In this document: piece after piece, positions 51,390 through 61,980 of the stretch | Layout of the letters: every line of letters begins with the position of its first letter | Position numbering within the stretch: the first letter of the stretch is position 1 | The notes under the pieces: model-generated | What the model saw: the letters and a program-made list of their open reading frames with translations, nothing else | Databases searched by the model: none | What the model was told of the DNA's origin: nothing | Translations under genes and position numbers: made by a program | Source of the DNA: WHSW01 sp963821345 | GTDB lineage: Bacteria; Actinomycetota; Thermoleophilia; Solirubrobacterales; 70-9 | Assembly: GCA_963821345.1 (NCBI GenBank) | Contig: CAWGDM010000003.1 | Span: 62,001-126,000 of the forward strand | DNA length: 64,000 nt | Reading direction: 5' to 3'

Positions 51390-51724
51390 CACTCGCCGCG
51401 AGCCTGGCGTCGGCGATCGCGCTCGGGGCATCGCCGCCGGCCTGCCCGCCCGCCGGCGACAACTGCGCTGAGGCCTCGGGCCGGATCATCTACGTCGAGC
51501 GGGTCGACCCCGACGGCGATGGCGACGCCCACTTCGTCCTGCTCAGCGACGCATCGATCACCGCGCCCGGGATCTCGGTGATCGACGTCGCCCGCGATCT
51601 GCGCCCGCACCCGCTGCCAGGCCCCGGCGACCTGATCGCGGCCGCGGGCCCCGTCTACCCCGGCTCATACGGCCAGCACCAGATTCAGGCGACCGAGGTC
51701 GCGGTCGCCCCGGCCGCGCCTTGA
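51386..51724 (+). CDS. Small secreted protein after lysS; probable CTG start
   Basis: The frame from CTG 51386 to TGA 51722-51724 encodes 112 residues with a signal-like start (LAASLASAIALGASPPA), then ASGRIIYVERVDPDGDGD and HFVLLSDASITAPGISVIDV. It is clearly protein-like in composition. No ATG, GTG or TTG lies in frame. The CTG overlaps the lysS stop as CTGA, the same quartet seen at the GNAT gene. It has no named family, and the start is an inference. Confidence 0.55.
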   Translation: MTLAASLASAIALGASPPACPPAGDNCAEASGRIIYVERVDPDGDGDAHFVLLSDASITAPGISVIDVARDLRPHPLPGPGDLIAAAGPVYPGSYGQHQIQATEVAVAPAAP

Positions 51725-51731
51725 CGAGGGA

Positions 51732-52973
51732 CTAGGGGCTCGTCCTCAGCTGTGCCGCCAGCCGCTTGGCGTAGTCGTCGAGCGCCGCGGCCGAGGCGCC
51801 GGGCGCCGAGAAATCGAGGTCGGCGGTCGCGATCGGGCCGTCGGGGCCGCCGACCAGGGCGATCGAGGCGCCGCGCTTGAGCCCGTCTCCGGTGACCAGC
51901 AGCGACCCCGAGACGCCGTCGAAGGCGCCGGTCAGCACCCGGACCGGGGTCCCCGGCAGCCCGGCCTTGGCATGCTGAGCGGCAAACGCCGCCGGCTCCT
52001 CGAACCGCAGGTCGCGGGTGCGGGCGTACTCGCGCCAGAAGCCCTCCTCGGCGAGCTTGGCGCTGGTGCCGTTGATCTGGTTGCGGAGGACGAAGTAGCC
52101 GATCAGCACGAACAGGACGATTTGGAAGATCAGCACTGCGCGGCCGGGGTTGGGCAGGTTGAGGAGCAGGCCGTAGATGCCGCCGCCGATCAGGTTCGCG
52201 GCCAGCATCCAGCCGAGCGTGCGCGCCAGGCTGACCAGGTAAGTCGACGGGTGGCGGACGGTCAGTTGGCGGAACTGCCCGCGCGCTGCGGCGACGTCGG
52301 CCGGCGGCTTGTCGAACGTCGTTCGGTCGAGGACCGCCGCGGCGAACCGCGCCCGGCCGTCGGGTGCCTTCGGCTTCGAGGCGGTCCGCGCGGCCTCCCC
52401 GGTGTCGACCTCCTCCAGGCACTCCTCGCGCACGGTGGCGGCGATATGGGCCGCGTCGGTGCACAGGCGAGCGAGCTGGTTCTGGTCGTTGACGAACCCG
52501 TCGCGCGAGGCGCAGAGGACCCCGCCCGCGAGCTCCCAGGAGAAGTCGTCGGAGCTGCGGTTGAGCCACTCGGTGAACGCCGGCGACAGCAGCTCGGTCA
52601 GCCACTCGTCGTTGACGCCGTCGTCGGCCCGCAGGCTGTCGCCGCCGTCGAGGGGGACGGACTTGGTGCCGGGCGCCCCGGTGCTGGCGCTGCCCAGGTA
52701 GGGCGCGAAGCCGATCGACTCGGGAACCCTGAGGACGACGGCCGTGCGCTCGACCGTGTGGGTGGTGTCGTCGGAGCGATACGTGTAGGTGAGGTAGGCG
52801 ATCGTCCCCTGCTCGCCGCCGGGCAGCTCGCCGGTCGCCGCTCCCCGCTGGCTGAGTCCGCTGCGCCCGAGCAGGCCGCCGTTGCTCGGCAGCTCGGCGC
52901 TGCGCGCGAATTGCAATCCGTTGCCGTCGGCGAACTCGATCAACGCCGCGCCGCGCACATCCCCCGCACTCAT
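51732..52973 (-). CDS. Membrane protein of unknown function
   Basis: The protein is 413 residues. An N-terminal soluble region (about 1-235, with two Cys near GGVLCASRDGF and ARLCTDAAH) is followed by two transmembrane helices (about 240-262 and 270-290) and a C-terminal soluble domain of about 120 residues. No known domain is recognised. TAGATT lies 7 nt before the ATG at 52973, with no Shine-Dalgarno. It interrupts the otherwise plus-strand lysS-clpC order, where Bacillus has ctsR, mcsA and mcsB. Confidence 0.7.
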   Translation of the reverse strand: MSAGDVRGAALIEFADGNGLQFARSAELPSNGGLLGRSGLSQRGAATGELPGGEQGTIAYLTYTYRSDDTTHTVERTAVVLRVPESIGFAPYLGSASTGAPGTKSVPLDGGDSLRADDGVNDEWLTELLSPAFTEWLNRSSDDFSWELAGGVLCASRDGFVNDQNQLARLCTDAAHIAATVREECLEEVDTGEAARTASKPKAPDGRARFAAAVLDRTTFDKPPADVAAARGQFRQLTVRHPSTYLVSLARTLGWMLAANLIGGGIYGLLLNLPNPGRAVLIFQIVLFVLIGYFVLRNQINGTSAKLAEEGFWREYARTRDLRFEEPAAFAAQHAKAGLPGTPVRVLTGAFDGVSGSLLVTGDGLKRGASIALVGGPDGPIATADLDFSAPGASAAALDDYAKRLAAQLRTSP

Positions 52974-53059
52974 CGACCGCAATCTAGCGACCGCGCAACT
53001 TGCGGCCTGGCTACCGGGTTTCGTGCCTGAGGCCCGCGTGGCGGGGGAGGTGACCCCGA

Positions 53060-53065
53060 TATACT
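53060..53065 (+). promoter_or_regulatory. clpC promoter -10 (TATACT)
   Basis: TATACT stands 145 bases before the clpC start and is the best -10 in the gap 52974-53209. The leader has GGAGG at 53093-53097, not near the start, so part of the leader may be regulatory. No CIRCE or CtsR-type repeat is visible. Confidence 0.45.
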
Positions 53066-53209
53066 GGCCCCCTCGCTGTCGTCGACACAACCGGAGGTTC
53101 TAATCCCGCGGCACAGATACGCCGATCAAGTGGATGGAGCCCCCGGCGCTGTCGCGTCCCCCGCGGCGGCTAGAAATCAGGGATACAGATAGGGAAGCAA
53201 GGCAGAGAG

Positions 53210-55813
<2,604 letters not shown>

Positions 55814-55832
55814 GCCGACCGGGGGGCGGGGG

Positions 55833-56324
55833 GTGCTCGGAAGGCTCGCTTGCATCGCGCTGGTCGGCGCCGTCGCCGTGGTCGCGGCCGCTGCCGCTGC
55901 CGACGCGACCACAGGCGGGGCGAGCCCGGGCGGCCGGGCGAAGTTCGTCAAGCACGCCGACAACATCTGCCAGCCGGCCCGCAACGCGGCCAAGCGCCGG
56001 GTGGCGCACGGCGTCAGGCTGCTCCAGCGCCGGCGCCCGAGCGCGCGCCGGGCCGGGCGCCACTTCATGCACGCGTATCGCGATCTTCGCGCCGGCTATC
56101 GCCAGATCGCGCACCTGCCGCGGCCGTTCGCCGACCACCGCCGAATCGGCAAGTGGCTGCGCCGCGAGCGGGAGGCGACCGGGGACGGGGTGCGCTCGGC
56201 GATCGCGCTCAAGCGCCAGCACCTGAAGAAGGCGCGCCGCCTTTCCCGCCAGGCCGCGATCGGCGAGCAGCTCGCCTACCGGCCGGTGCGCAACCTCGAC
56301 TTCCACCACTGCCGGCCGCTCTAG
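55833..56324 (+). CDS. Small secreted basic helical protein
   Basis: About 163 residues from GTG 55833 with a signal peptide (LACIALVGAVAVVAAAAAAD). The mature protein is very basic and helical, with two Cys (NICQPARN and the terminal HHCRPL). No family is recognised. It follows clpC by 19 bases and may be co-transcribed, but the function is unknown. Confidence 0.6.
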   Translation: MLGRLACIALVGAVAVVAAAAAADATTGGASPGGRAKFVKHADNICQPARNAAKRRVAHGVRLLQRRRPSARRAGRHFMHAYRDLRAGYRQIAHLPRPFADHRRIGKWLRREREATGDGVRSAIALKRQHLKKARRLSRQAAIGEQLAYRPVRNLDFHHCRPL

Positions 56325-56545
56325 CGCCGGCGCGTGCGCCGGTTGCGGTCAGTCTCGCGCCGGTCAGGTTCCAGCTCGGTCGCCGGGCGGTGCGTCTTCG
56401 ATCGCGTTGCTGGTCGCCCCCGTGTCCCTTCAGCTCCGGGATCTCGCAGTAGCCGAGCTTGAACGAGCCGTGGCGCGAGGACGTACGGCCTGGCAGGCCC
56501 TGGCCTGGCCGGCCCGCGAGGGCTGAGCGAGATACTGCGCGGGCG

Positions 56546-57076
56546 ATGTCGCAGGAGAACGAGAAGACGATGAACCGGGAGGACGTCAACCGCTGGCTGG
56601 CGGCCTACATCGACGCCTGGAAGTCGTATGACCGCGACCGGATCGGCGCCCTGTTCAGCGAGGACGCCGAGTACCGCTACTACCCCGGCCGAGAGCCCCT
56701 CCGGGGGCGGGAGGCGATCGTCGCCTCGTGGCTCGCGATCCGCGACGTGGAGGGCGCCTACGACGCCCACTACCGGGTGGTCGCCGTCGACGGCGAGGTC
56801 GCCATCGCCACCGGGACCAGCACGTACTTCGTGGAGCCGGGCGGCCCGATCGATCGCGTTTATGACAATTGCTTCGTGATGCGGTTCGGCGCCGACGGGC
56901 GCTGCCGGCAGTTCGCCGACTACTACTCGCTGCGGGAGACCGAGCTGCTGGTGTTGGAACTGCGCGTCGTGGACTTGACCGAGGGCGAAATCGCGGAGCG
57001 GGTCGGCATCTCCCAAGCGGAGGTGTCTCGGATCCTCAAGGCGCATACCCTCGAAGGCGACGGGCTTACGGAGTAG
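56546..57076 (+). CDS. SnoaL-like (NTF2 fold) protein with C-terminal HTH
   Basis: The protein is 176 residues. The SnoaL-like domain (about 8-125) has YIDAWKSYDRDRIGALFSED and a central ligand cavity pattern. After it comes a helix-turn-helix (DLTEGEIAERVGISQAEVS, about 148-166) resembling sigma-factor region 4 or a repressor head. The combination suggests a ligand-binding DNA-binding protein. GATACT lies 9 nt before the ATG, and the upstream 35 bases resemble those of the next gene. Confidence 0.75.
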   Translation: MSQENEKTMNREDVNRWLAAYIDAWKSYDRDRIGALFSEDAEYRYYPGREPLRGREAIVASWLAIRDVEGAYDAHYRVVAVDGEVAIATGTSTYFVEPGGPIDRVYDNCFVMRFGADGRCRQFADYYSLRETELLVLELRVVDLTEGEIAERVGISQAEVSRILKAHTLEGDGLTE

Positions 57077-57194
57077 CTGAGCAGTCACGCCGCGACCTCG
57101 ATCACCGGCAGAGCGAGTCCCTCCGGTTTATCTGTGGATAGGTGGCGGCCCTGGCACTGGCCCTCCCGAGGGCTGAGCGAGATACTCCGGGGAG

Positions 57195-57590
57195 ATGTCG
57201 CAGGAGAACGTGGAGATCGTCAGACGGCTGTATTCGGCAACCGAGCAGGGCAATTTCTGGGTGCCAGAGCTCTTCGATCCGCAGGTCCGGATCGTCTGGC
57301 TCGACGGGGTGGGGATGGAGAAGGAGACGGTGGGACTACGGGCCTTGGGCGATGTCATGAAGACCTGGCTTGAGGGCTATGAGGGCCTAACCCTGGAAGC
57401 AGAGCGGCTGATCGACGCCGGAGACCAGGTCGTAGCGGTCGCCAGGTGGCGCGGTCGCGGTCGGACGTCTGGCGCCGTCACCGAATGGCCTCATGCTTCG
57501 GTGTTCGGCATCCGCGAGGGGCGGGTGACCAGCCTGGTCTCATATAGCGAGCCGCGCGAAGCACTCGAGGCTGCCGGGGTGTCGGAATAG
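57195..57590 (+). CDS. SnoaL-like domain protein
   Basis: The protein is 131 residues of a single NTF2-fold domain (EIVRRLYSATEQGNFWVPEL, ALGDVMKTWLEGYEGL, RWRGRGRTSGA). The start region MSQEN and the preceding GAGGGCTGAGCGAGATACT are nearly the same as in the previous gene, indicating a duplicated gene start or module. GATACT lies 8 nt before the ATG. Its stop directly touches the IS110 remnant. Confidence 0.78.
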   Translation: MSQENVEIVRRLYSATEQGNFWVPELFDPQVRIVWLDGVGMEKETVGLRALGDVMKTWLEGYEGLTLEAERLIDAGDQVVAVARWRGRGRTSGAVTEWPHASVFGIREGRVTSLVSYSEPREALEAAGVSE

Positions 57591-57591
57591 C

Positions 57592-58193
57592 TCAGAAGCA
57601 GCGCTTCGGGCGCTGAAGAACCGCATCCACTCGACCCTGATCAACTTCGGCCGACCCTGCCCGGTCACCGACCTATTCGGGGTCGAGGGCCGAAAGCTGC
57701 TCGGCCGCCTCGACGTTCCCGAGCCCTGGCGAGGCAACGTCGCCGCGTCGCTGGAGTGATCGATGACCTCGAGGCTCAGATCGCCGACGCGAACAAGCGC
57801 CTGCGCGAAGGCCATGCCGACCACCCCTACATCCCGTTGCTGATGAGCGCCCCTGGGATCGGCTGGGTCTTGGCGTTCACGATCGCCGCCGAGATCGGGC
57901 AGATCGAGCGCTTCGCGAGCCCGCAGAAACTCGCCGGCTACACCGGCCTCTGTCCTCGCGTCAACCAGTCGGGAGACAAGGACCGCCGCGGGCCGATCAC
58001 AAAGCACGGTCCGACCTACCTGCGCTGGGCTTTGCTCGAGGCGACGATGCACGCCCTCAGCCACCGCGCCTACTCAGAGCGCTATCAGCGCACCAAGAAG
58101 CGCCTGGGCAAGCAGCGTGAGCGACGAAACAGCAGCACTCTGAGCAGCGCCTACCGTTCCGAGGCCGCCACCAGGATCGCCGGCAGCACCTGA
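57592..58193 (+). pseudogene. IS110-family transposase remnant
   Basis: The first frame carries ALKNRIHSTLINFGRPCPVT to a stop at 57757-57759. The second begins at 57756 as IDDLEAQIADANKRL, with LMSAPGIGWVLAFTIAAEIG and GYTGLCPRVNQSGDKDRRGP, the transposase_20 domain of IS110. The N-terminal DEDD catalytic half is missing and there is a frameshift at about 57754 (one base lost relative to the expected join), so it is dead. The C-terminus also differs from usual after QRER. No terminal repeats were found. IS110 elements often lack them. Confidence 0.8.
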
Positions 58194-58370
58194 GCGTCCT
58201 CTGCGAACACGTGCCCGTGAAGTGGGATCGTCTTCACGACCAGGTCGGGCTTCGGCTTCTCAGCCGCCGTTGGCGCAAACAGCCCCGTCGCGGTGATAAC
58301 CGACATCACCCCCGATCCGAGTCAAGACGACCATCCGGCGCTCCTTGCTAGCCGCGGCGATCGTACGCCT

Positions 58371-58697
58371 CTACTGCGCCCGGATCAGCTCTCCGTCCAG
58401 GCCCAGCTCGACGAAGTGCGAGGCCTCGCCGTCGCGGTAGGCCGAGCACTGGTTGTCGGGCTCGTCGTCGGCCTCGGAACGCGGATCGTGGGCGATGTCG
58501 ACCACCCAGTCCGGCTGATCCGCCAGCGGGTCGGCGATGCATGGCCCGTTCGACAGGTTTGTCCCGGCCGCCTGCGCCTGGGCGAACGCCGCGGTCGCGG
58601 CGTCGATCGCCTGCGCCCGCCCGTCGTCGGAGGCGGAGTCGCCGCCGCAGCCGGCGAGCACGAGCGTCAGCGCGATCGCCGCGATCGAGGCCCGCAT
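58371..58697 (-). CDS. Small lipoprotein
   Basis: The 108-residue protein has a short signal peptide ending in LAGC (lipobox, Cys at residue 17) and an acidic mature part with a Cys pair (GPCIADPL ... NQCSAYRDG). TACGAT lies 7 nt before the ATG at 58697, a leaderless arrangement. It is 73 bases from and divergent to radA. The function is unknown. The gap 58194-58370 contains only a short inverted repeat (GTGAAG/CTTCAC near 58219-58239) and no gene. Confidence 0.72.
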   Translation of the reverse strand: MRASIAAIALTLVLAGCGGDSASDDGRAQAIDAATAAFAQAQAAGTNLSNGPCIADPLADQPDWVVDIAHDPRSEADDEPDNQCSAYRDGEASHFVELGLDGELIRAQ

Positions 58698-58770
58698 GGC
58701 GGCGATCGTACTCCCGGCCAACGGCACAAAGGCGCCTTGAGTCGTCTTGGGCCGTGCGTACGATCGGCGG

Positions 58771-60162
58771 ATGGCCCGTGCCACGACCTCTTTCTTCTGC
58801 CAGTCCTGCGGCCATGAGTCGCTGACCTGGTCGGGGCGCTGCGCCGGCTGCGGCGAGTGGAACACGCTGGTCGAGGCGCCGAAGGCCGAGCCGGCGAAGG
58901 GCTCAGGACGGGCGAAGGGATCCGCGCCCGCCGGGCGCCCGACGCCGTTGCGCGACGTCTCCGCGCCGGCGGTCGACCGCCTGCGGACCTCGATCGACGA
59001 GCTCGACCGCGTCCTCGGCGGCGGCCTGGTGCCCGGGTCGCTGGTCCTGCTCGGCGGCTCGCCGGGGATCGGCAAGTCGACCCTGACCGGGATGGCGCTC
59101 GGCAACCTCGGCGGCGCCGGACACCGGGTGCTGTACATCTCCGGCGAGGAGTCGACCGCGCAGGTGAAGCTGCGCGCGCAGCGCCTCGGCGCGGCGGCGC
59201 TCGCGGTCCCGGCGCTCGCCGAGACCTCGCTCGAGGCGGTGACCGCGACGCTCGAGGCCGAGCGGCCGCAGGCGTGCGTAATCGACTCGATCCAAACCCT
59301 GCACACCGACGGCATGAGCGGCGCGCCCGGCTCGGTTGGCCAGGTGCGCGAGGCGGCGACCCGGGTGATGGAGGTGGCGAAGCGGATCGATTGCGCCGTG
59401 ATCCTGGTCGGGCACGTGACCAAGGAGGGTGCGGTTGCCGGGCCGCGGGTGCTCGAGCACCTGGTCGACTGCGTGCTCTTCTTCGAGGGTGAACGCGAGC
59501 GCAGCTTCCGCACCCTGCGGGCGCTCAAGAACCGTTTCGGCGCCACCAGCGAGGTCGGCGTCTTCGAGATGCGATCCGGCGGCCTGGTCGAGGTCGTCGA
59601 TCCGTCGGCGCGGTTCGTCGCCGAGGCGAGCGCCGCGCCCGGCTCGGTCGTGCTCAGCTCGATGGAGGGAACGAGGCCGCTGCTGGTCGAGGTCCAGGCC
59701 CTGGTCGCGCCGACGGAGATCGTGCCGCCGCGCCGGGTCGCCAACGGGATCGACCGCAACCGGCTGGCGATGGTGATCGCGGTCCTCGCCCGCCACGGCG
59801 GCCCCTCGCTGGCCGGCGCCGACGTGTTCGTCAACGTCGCCGGGGGGATCCGCGTCGACGAGCCCGGTGCCGACCTCGCCGTCGCCTTGGCGCTCGTCTC
59901 CGCCCAGCGCGGCGAGCCGCTCGGCGACGCCGAGGGGCGGCCGCTGGCCTGCTTCGGCGAGGTCGGCCTGACCGGCGAGCTGCGCCCGGTCGGGCATGCC
60001 GACCGGCGCGCAGCCGAGGCGGTCAAGTTCGGGCTCGCGCCGGTGATCGCCCCGGTGGCCCCCGATCCGCCGGCCGGGGTGGAGCCGCAGGCGAGCCTGC
60101 GGGCGGCGATCCGCGCCGCGCTTGGGCGCCGTGCTTGCGAGCCGGCGACACGTGCCGCTTGA
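58771..60162 (+). CDS. radA: DNA repair protein RadA
   Basis: The protein is 463 residues. The N-terminal zinc finger (CQSCGHESLTWSGRCAGCG) is followed by a RecA-like ATPase with Walker A GGSPGIGKST (about 96) and the RadA KNRFG motif (about 253). The C-terminal Lon-like domain has VNVAGGIRVDEPGADLAV. It promotes branch migration of recombination intermediates. ATG 58771 is chosen because TACGAT (58759-58764) ends 6 nt before it. It precedes disA, the usual order. Confidence 0.96.
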   Translation: MARATTSFFCQSCGHESLTWSGRCAGCGEWNTLVEAPKAEPAKGSGRAKGSAPAGRPTPLRDVSAPAVDRLRTSIDELDRVLGGGLVPGSLVLLGGSPGIGKSTLTGMALGNLGGAGHRVLYISGEESTAQVKLRAQRLGAAALAVPALAETSLEAVTATLEAERPQACVIDSIQTLHTDGMSGAPGSVGQVREAATRVMEVAKRIDCAVILVGHVTKEGAVAGPRVLEHLVDCVLFFEGERERSFRTLRALKNRFGATSEVGVFEMRSGGLVEVVDPSARFVAEASAAPGSVVLSSMEGTRPLLVEVQALVAPTEIVPPRRVANGIDRNRLAMVIAVLARHGGPSLAGADVFVNVAGGIRVDEPGADLAVALALVSAQRGEPLGDAEGRPLACFGEVGLTGELRPVGHADRRAAEAVKFGLAPVIAPVAPDPPAGVEPQASLRAAIRAALGRRACEPATRAA

Positions 60163-60237
60163 CAAGGCCCATTCCGAGTTCTCCACACGGAATTAACGTG
60201 GATGCGCTGCCAGCAGGCCTTTTGCCATCATGAGCAA

Positions 60238-61341
60238 GTGCAGCACCCAGGGGATGAGCTCAGCGAGCTGGAGGCTCGACAGGACCCTCGCCTGCTGCGG
60301 GCCCTCGACATGGTCGCCCCGGGCACACCGCTTCGGGAGGGGATCGACAACATCATCCACGCCCGCACGGGCGGGTTGATCATGGTCGCCGAGGCCGACG
60401 AGGTCTCCTACCTGTTCTCCGGTGGGCTGCGCCTCGACGTCGACTACACCCCCGGCCTGCTGTACCAAGTGGCGAAGATGGACGGGGCGATCGTGCTGCC
60501 GCGATCGGCCGACAGGATCCTGTGGGCAAACGTGCAGCTGATGCCGGACCCGACCATCCTCTCGATGGAGACCGGGACCCGCCACCGGACCGCCGAGCGC
60601 GTCTCGAAGCAGACCGAGGCGCTGGTGATCGCGATCTCGCAGCGCCGTGACGTCGTCTCGCTGTACGTCGACGGGATCAAGTACATCCTCGAGGACATCC
60701 CGACCGTGCTCTCGAAGGCCAACCAGGGCCTGGCGACGCTGGAGAAGTACCGTGCCCGGCTCGATCAGATCGCCGGCCGGGTGACCGCGCTGGAGTTCGT
60801 CGGCGGGGTGGTCCTGCACGACGTGCTCTCGATGATGCAGCGCGCCGAGCTCGTCACCCGGATGGCGACCGAGGTCGAGCGGTACATCATCGAGCTCGGC
60901 ACCGAGGGCAGGCTGATCGAGATGCAGCTCGAGGACTCGGTTGTCGGGGTGATGGCCGAGCGCTCGGCGCTGGTGCGCGACTACAGCGTGGTCGACTCCG
61001 AGCCCAATATCGAGCGGATCCTCGGTGAGCTCGCCGAGATGGACCACACGGAGCTGCTCGACTTCGGCCGGCTTGCCGAGCTGCTGGGCTACGACCGCAA
61101 GACCAACACGCTCGACTTCGCCGTCGCCCCGCGCGGCTACCGCGCCCTGCTCGGCGTCCCACGGCTGCCGCGGCTGGTCGCGCAGAAGGTGGTCAACCAC
61201 TTCGGCGACCTCGAGTCGCTGCTGGCGGCCTCCGACGCTGATCTGGAGGCCGTCGAGGGGGTCGGGGAGTCCCGCGCGAAGGAGATCCGCGAGGGCATTC
61301 GCAGGCTTCAGGAGGTCGACATCGTCGACCGTTATCGATGA
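60238..61341 (+). CDS. disA: Diadenylate cyclase DisA
   Basis: The protein is 367 residues. The DAC domain has the catalytic DGA (about 82) and RHR (about 115) motifs, a helical spine, and two C-terminal helix-hairpin-helix units (VGESRAKEIREGIRRL) that bind branched DNA. It makes c-di-AMP and links DNA integrity to signalling. GTG 60238 is favoured over ATG 60202 because CATCAT ends 6 nt before it and the intervening 12 residues look non-conserved. No c-di-AMP riboswitch was recognised in the window. Confidence 0.95.
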   Translation: MQHPGDELSELEARQDPRLLRALDMVAPGTPLREGIDNIIHARTGGLIMVAEADEVSYLFSGGLRLDVDYTPGLLYQVAKMDGAIVLPRSADRILWANVQLMPDPTILSMETGTRHRTAERVSKQTEALVIAISQRRDVVSLYVDGIKYILEDIPTVLSKANQGLATLEKYRARLDQIAGRVTALEFVGGVVLHDVLSMMQRAELVTRMATEVERYIIELGTEGRLIEMQLEDSVVGVMAERSALVRDYSVVDSEPNIERILGELAEMDHTELLDFGRLAELLGYDRKTNTLDFAVAPRGYRALLGVPRLPRLVAQKVVNHFGDLESLLAASDADLEAVEGVGESRAKEIREGIRRLQEVDIVDRYR

Positions 61342-61344
61342 ACC

Positions 61345-61374
61345 AGACGGCCGCGCGAGCGGCCGTCTCTATTT
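61345..61374 (+). terminator. Hairpin between disA stop and carD ribosome site
   Basis: A 10-bp stem (AGACGGCCGC, 61345-61354, with 61359-61368) has a GCGA loop and is followed by CTATTT. It ends the disA transcript or attenuates readthrough into carD, whose Shine-Dalgarno begins at 61374. Confidence 0.7.
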
Positions 61375-61385
61375 AGGAGGCGGAC

Positions 61386-61955
61386 ATCACAGAAACAGCA
61401 GTTGAGGAGCCGGTCATCGAGGACCTCGAGGACCTTGGCCCCCAGGAATGCGAGTTCCAGGTCGGTGACAACGTCGTCTACCCGCACCACGGCGCGGGCG
61501 TTGTGCTGAAGCGGGAGTCGCGCGACATGATGGGTGAGTCCAAGGACTACCTGACGATCAAGATCCTGCACAACGACATGACGGTCATGGTCCCGTGCGA
61601 GAACGCGCATCGGGCCGGGCTCCGACGGGTGATCGACGAGGACGCGGTGCGACGGGTGATCGACGTGCTCACCGGCGAGGTTTCGGAGATGCCGAAGAAC
61701 TGGAACCGCCGCTTCAAGTACAACCGCGAGAAGATCAAGACCGGCGACGTCTACGAGCTCGCCGAAGTGGTTCGTAATCTGGCGATCCGCGAGTGGGAGA
61801 AGGGGCTGTCGACGGGGGAGAAGCAGATGTACACCCGGGCGAAGAAGATCCTCGCCTCGGAGTTCATGTACGCGCTCGACAAGGACGAGGAGGGCGCGGA
61901 GGAGTACATCGACGGGCTGCTGGAGGAGCGCTTCGGCGCCACCGCAACCGCCTAG
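61386..61955 (+). CDS. carD: CarD-family RNA polymerase-binding regulator; ATC start
   Basis: About 189 residues. The Tudor-like RNAP-interaction domain starts FQVGDNVVYPHHGAGVV and is followed by the CarD C-terminal helices with the Trp in VRNLAIREWEKGL that wedges the promoter bubble. It stabilises open complexes in actinobacteria. In frame, a TAG at 61374-61376 is followed only by GAG GCG GAC ATC, and no ATG, GTG or TTG occurs before the conserved core. A strong ribosome site TAGGAGG (61374-61380) is 5 nt from ATC 61386, so ATC is the start. The GTG at 61503 would lose the domain. Confidence 0.88.
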   Translation: MTETAVEEPVIEDLEDLGPQECEFQVGDNVVYPHHGAGVVLKRESRDMMGESKDYLTIKILHNDMTVMVPCENAHRAGLRRVIDEDAVRRVIDVLTGEVSEMPKNWNRRFKYNREKIKTGDVYELAEVVRNLAIREWEKGLSTGEKQMYTRAKKILASEFMYALDKDEEGAEEYIDGLLEERFGATATA

Positions 61956-61980
61956 CGGCGGCCAGCAGCACGCAGCCGCG

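Noticed and set aside
56340..56480. Minus-strand frame with HGSFKLGYCEIPELKG
   Set aside because: It looks protein-like for about 35 codons but has no start, no recognised family, and then becomes low-complexity; kept only as a possible gene fragment.
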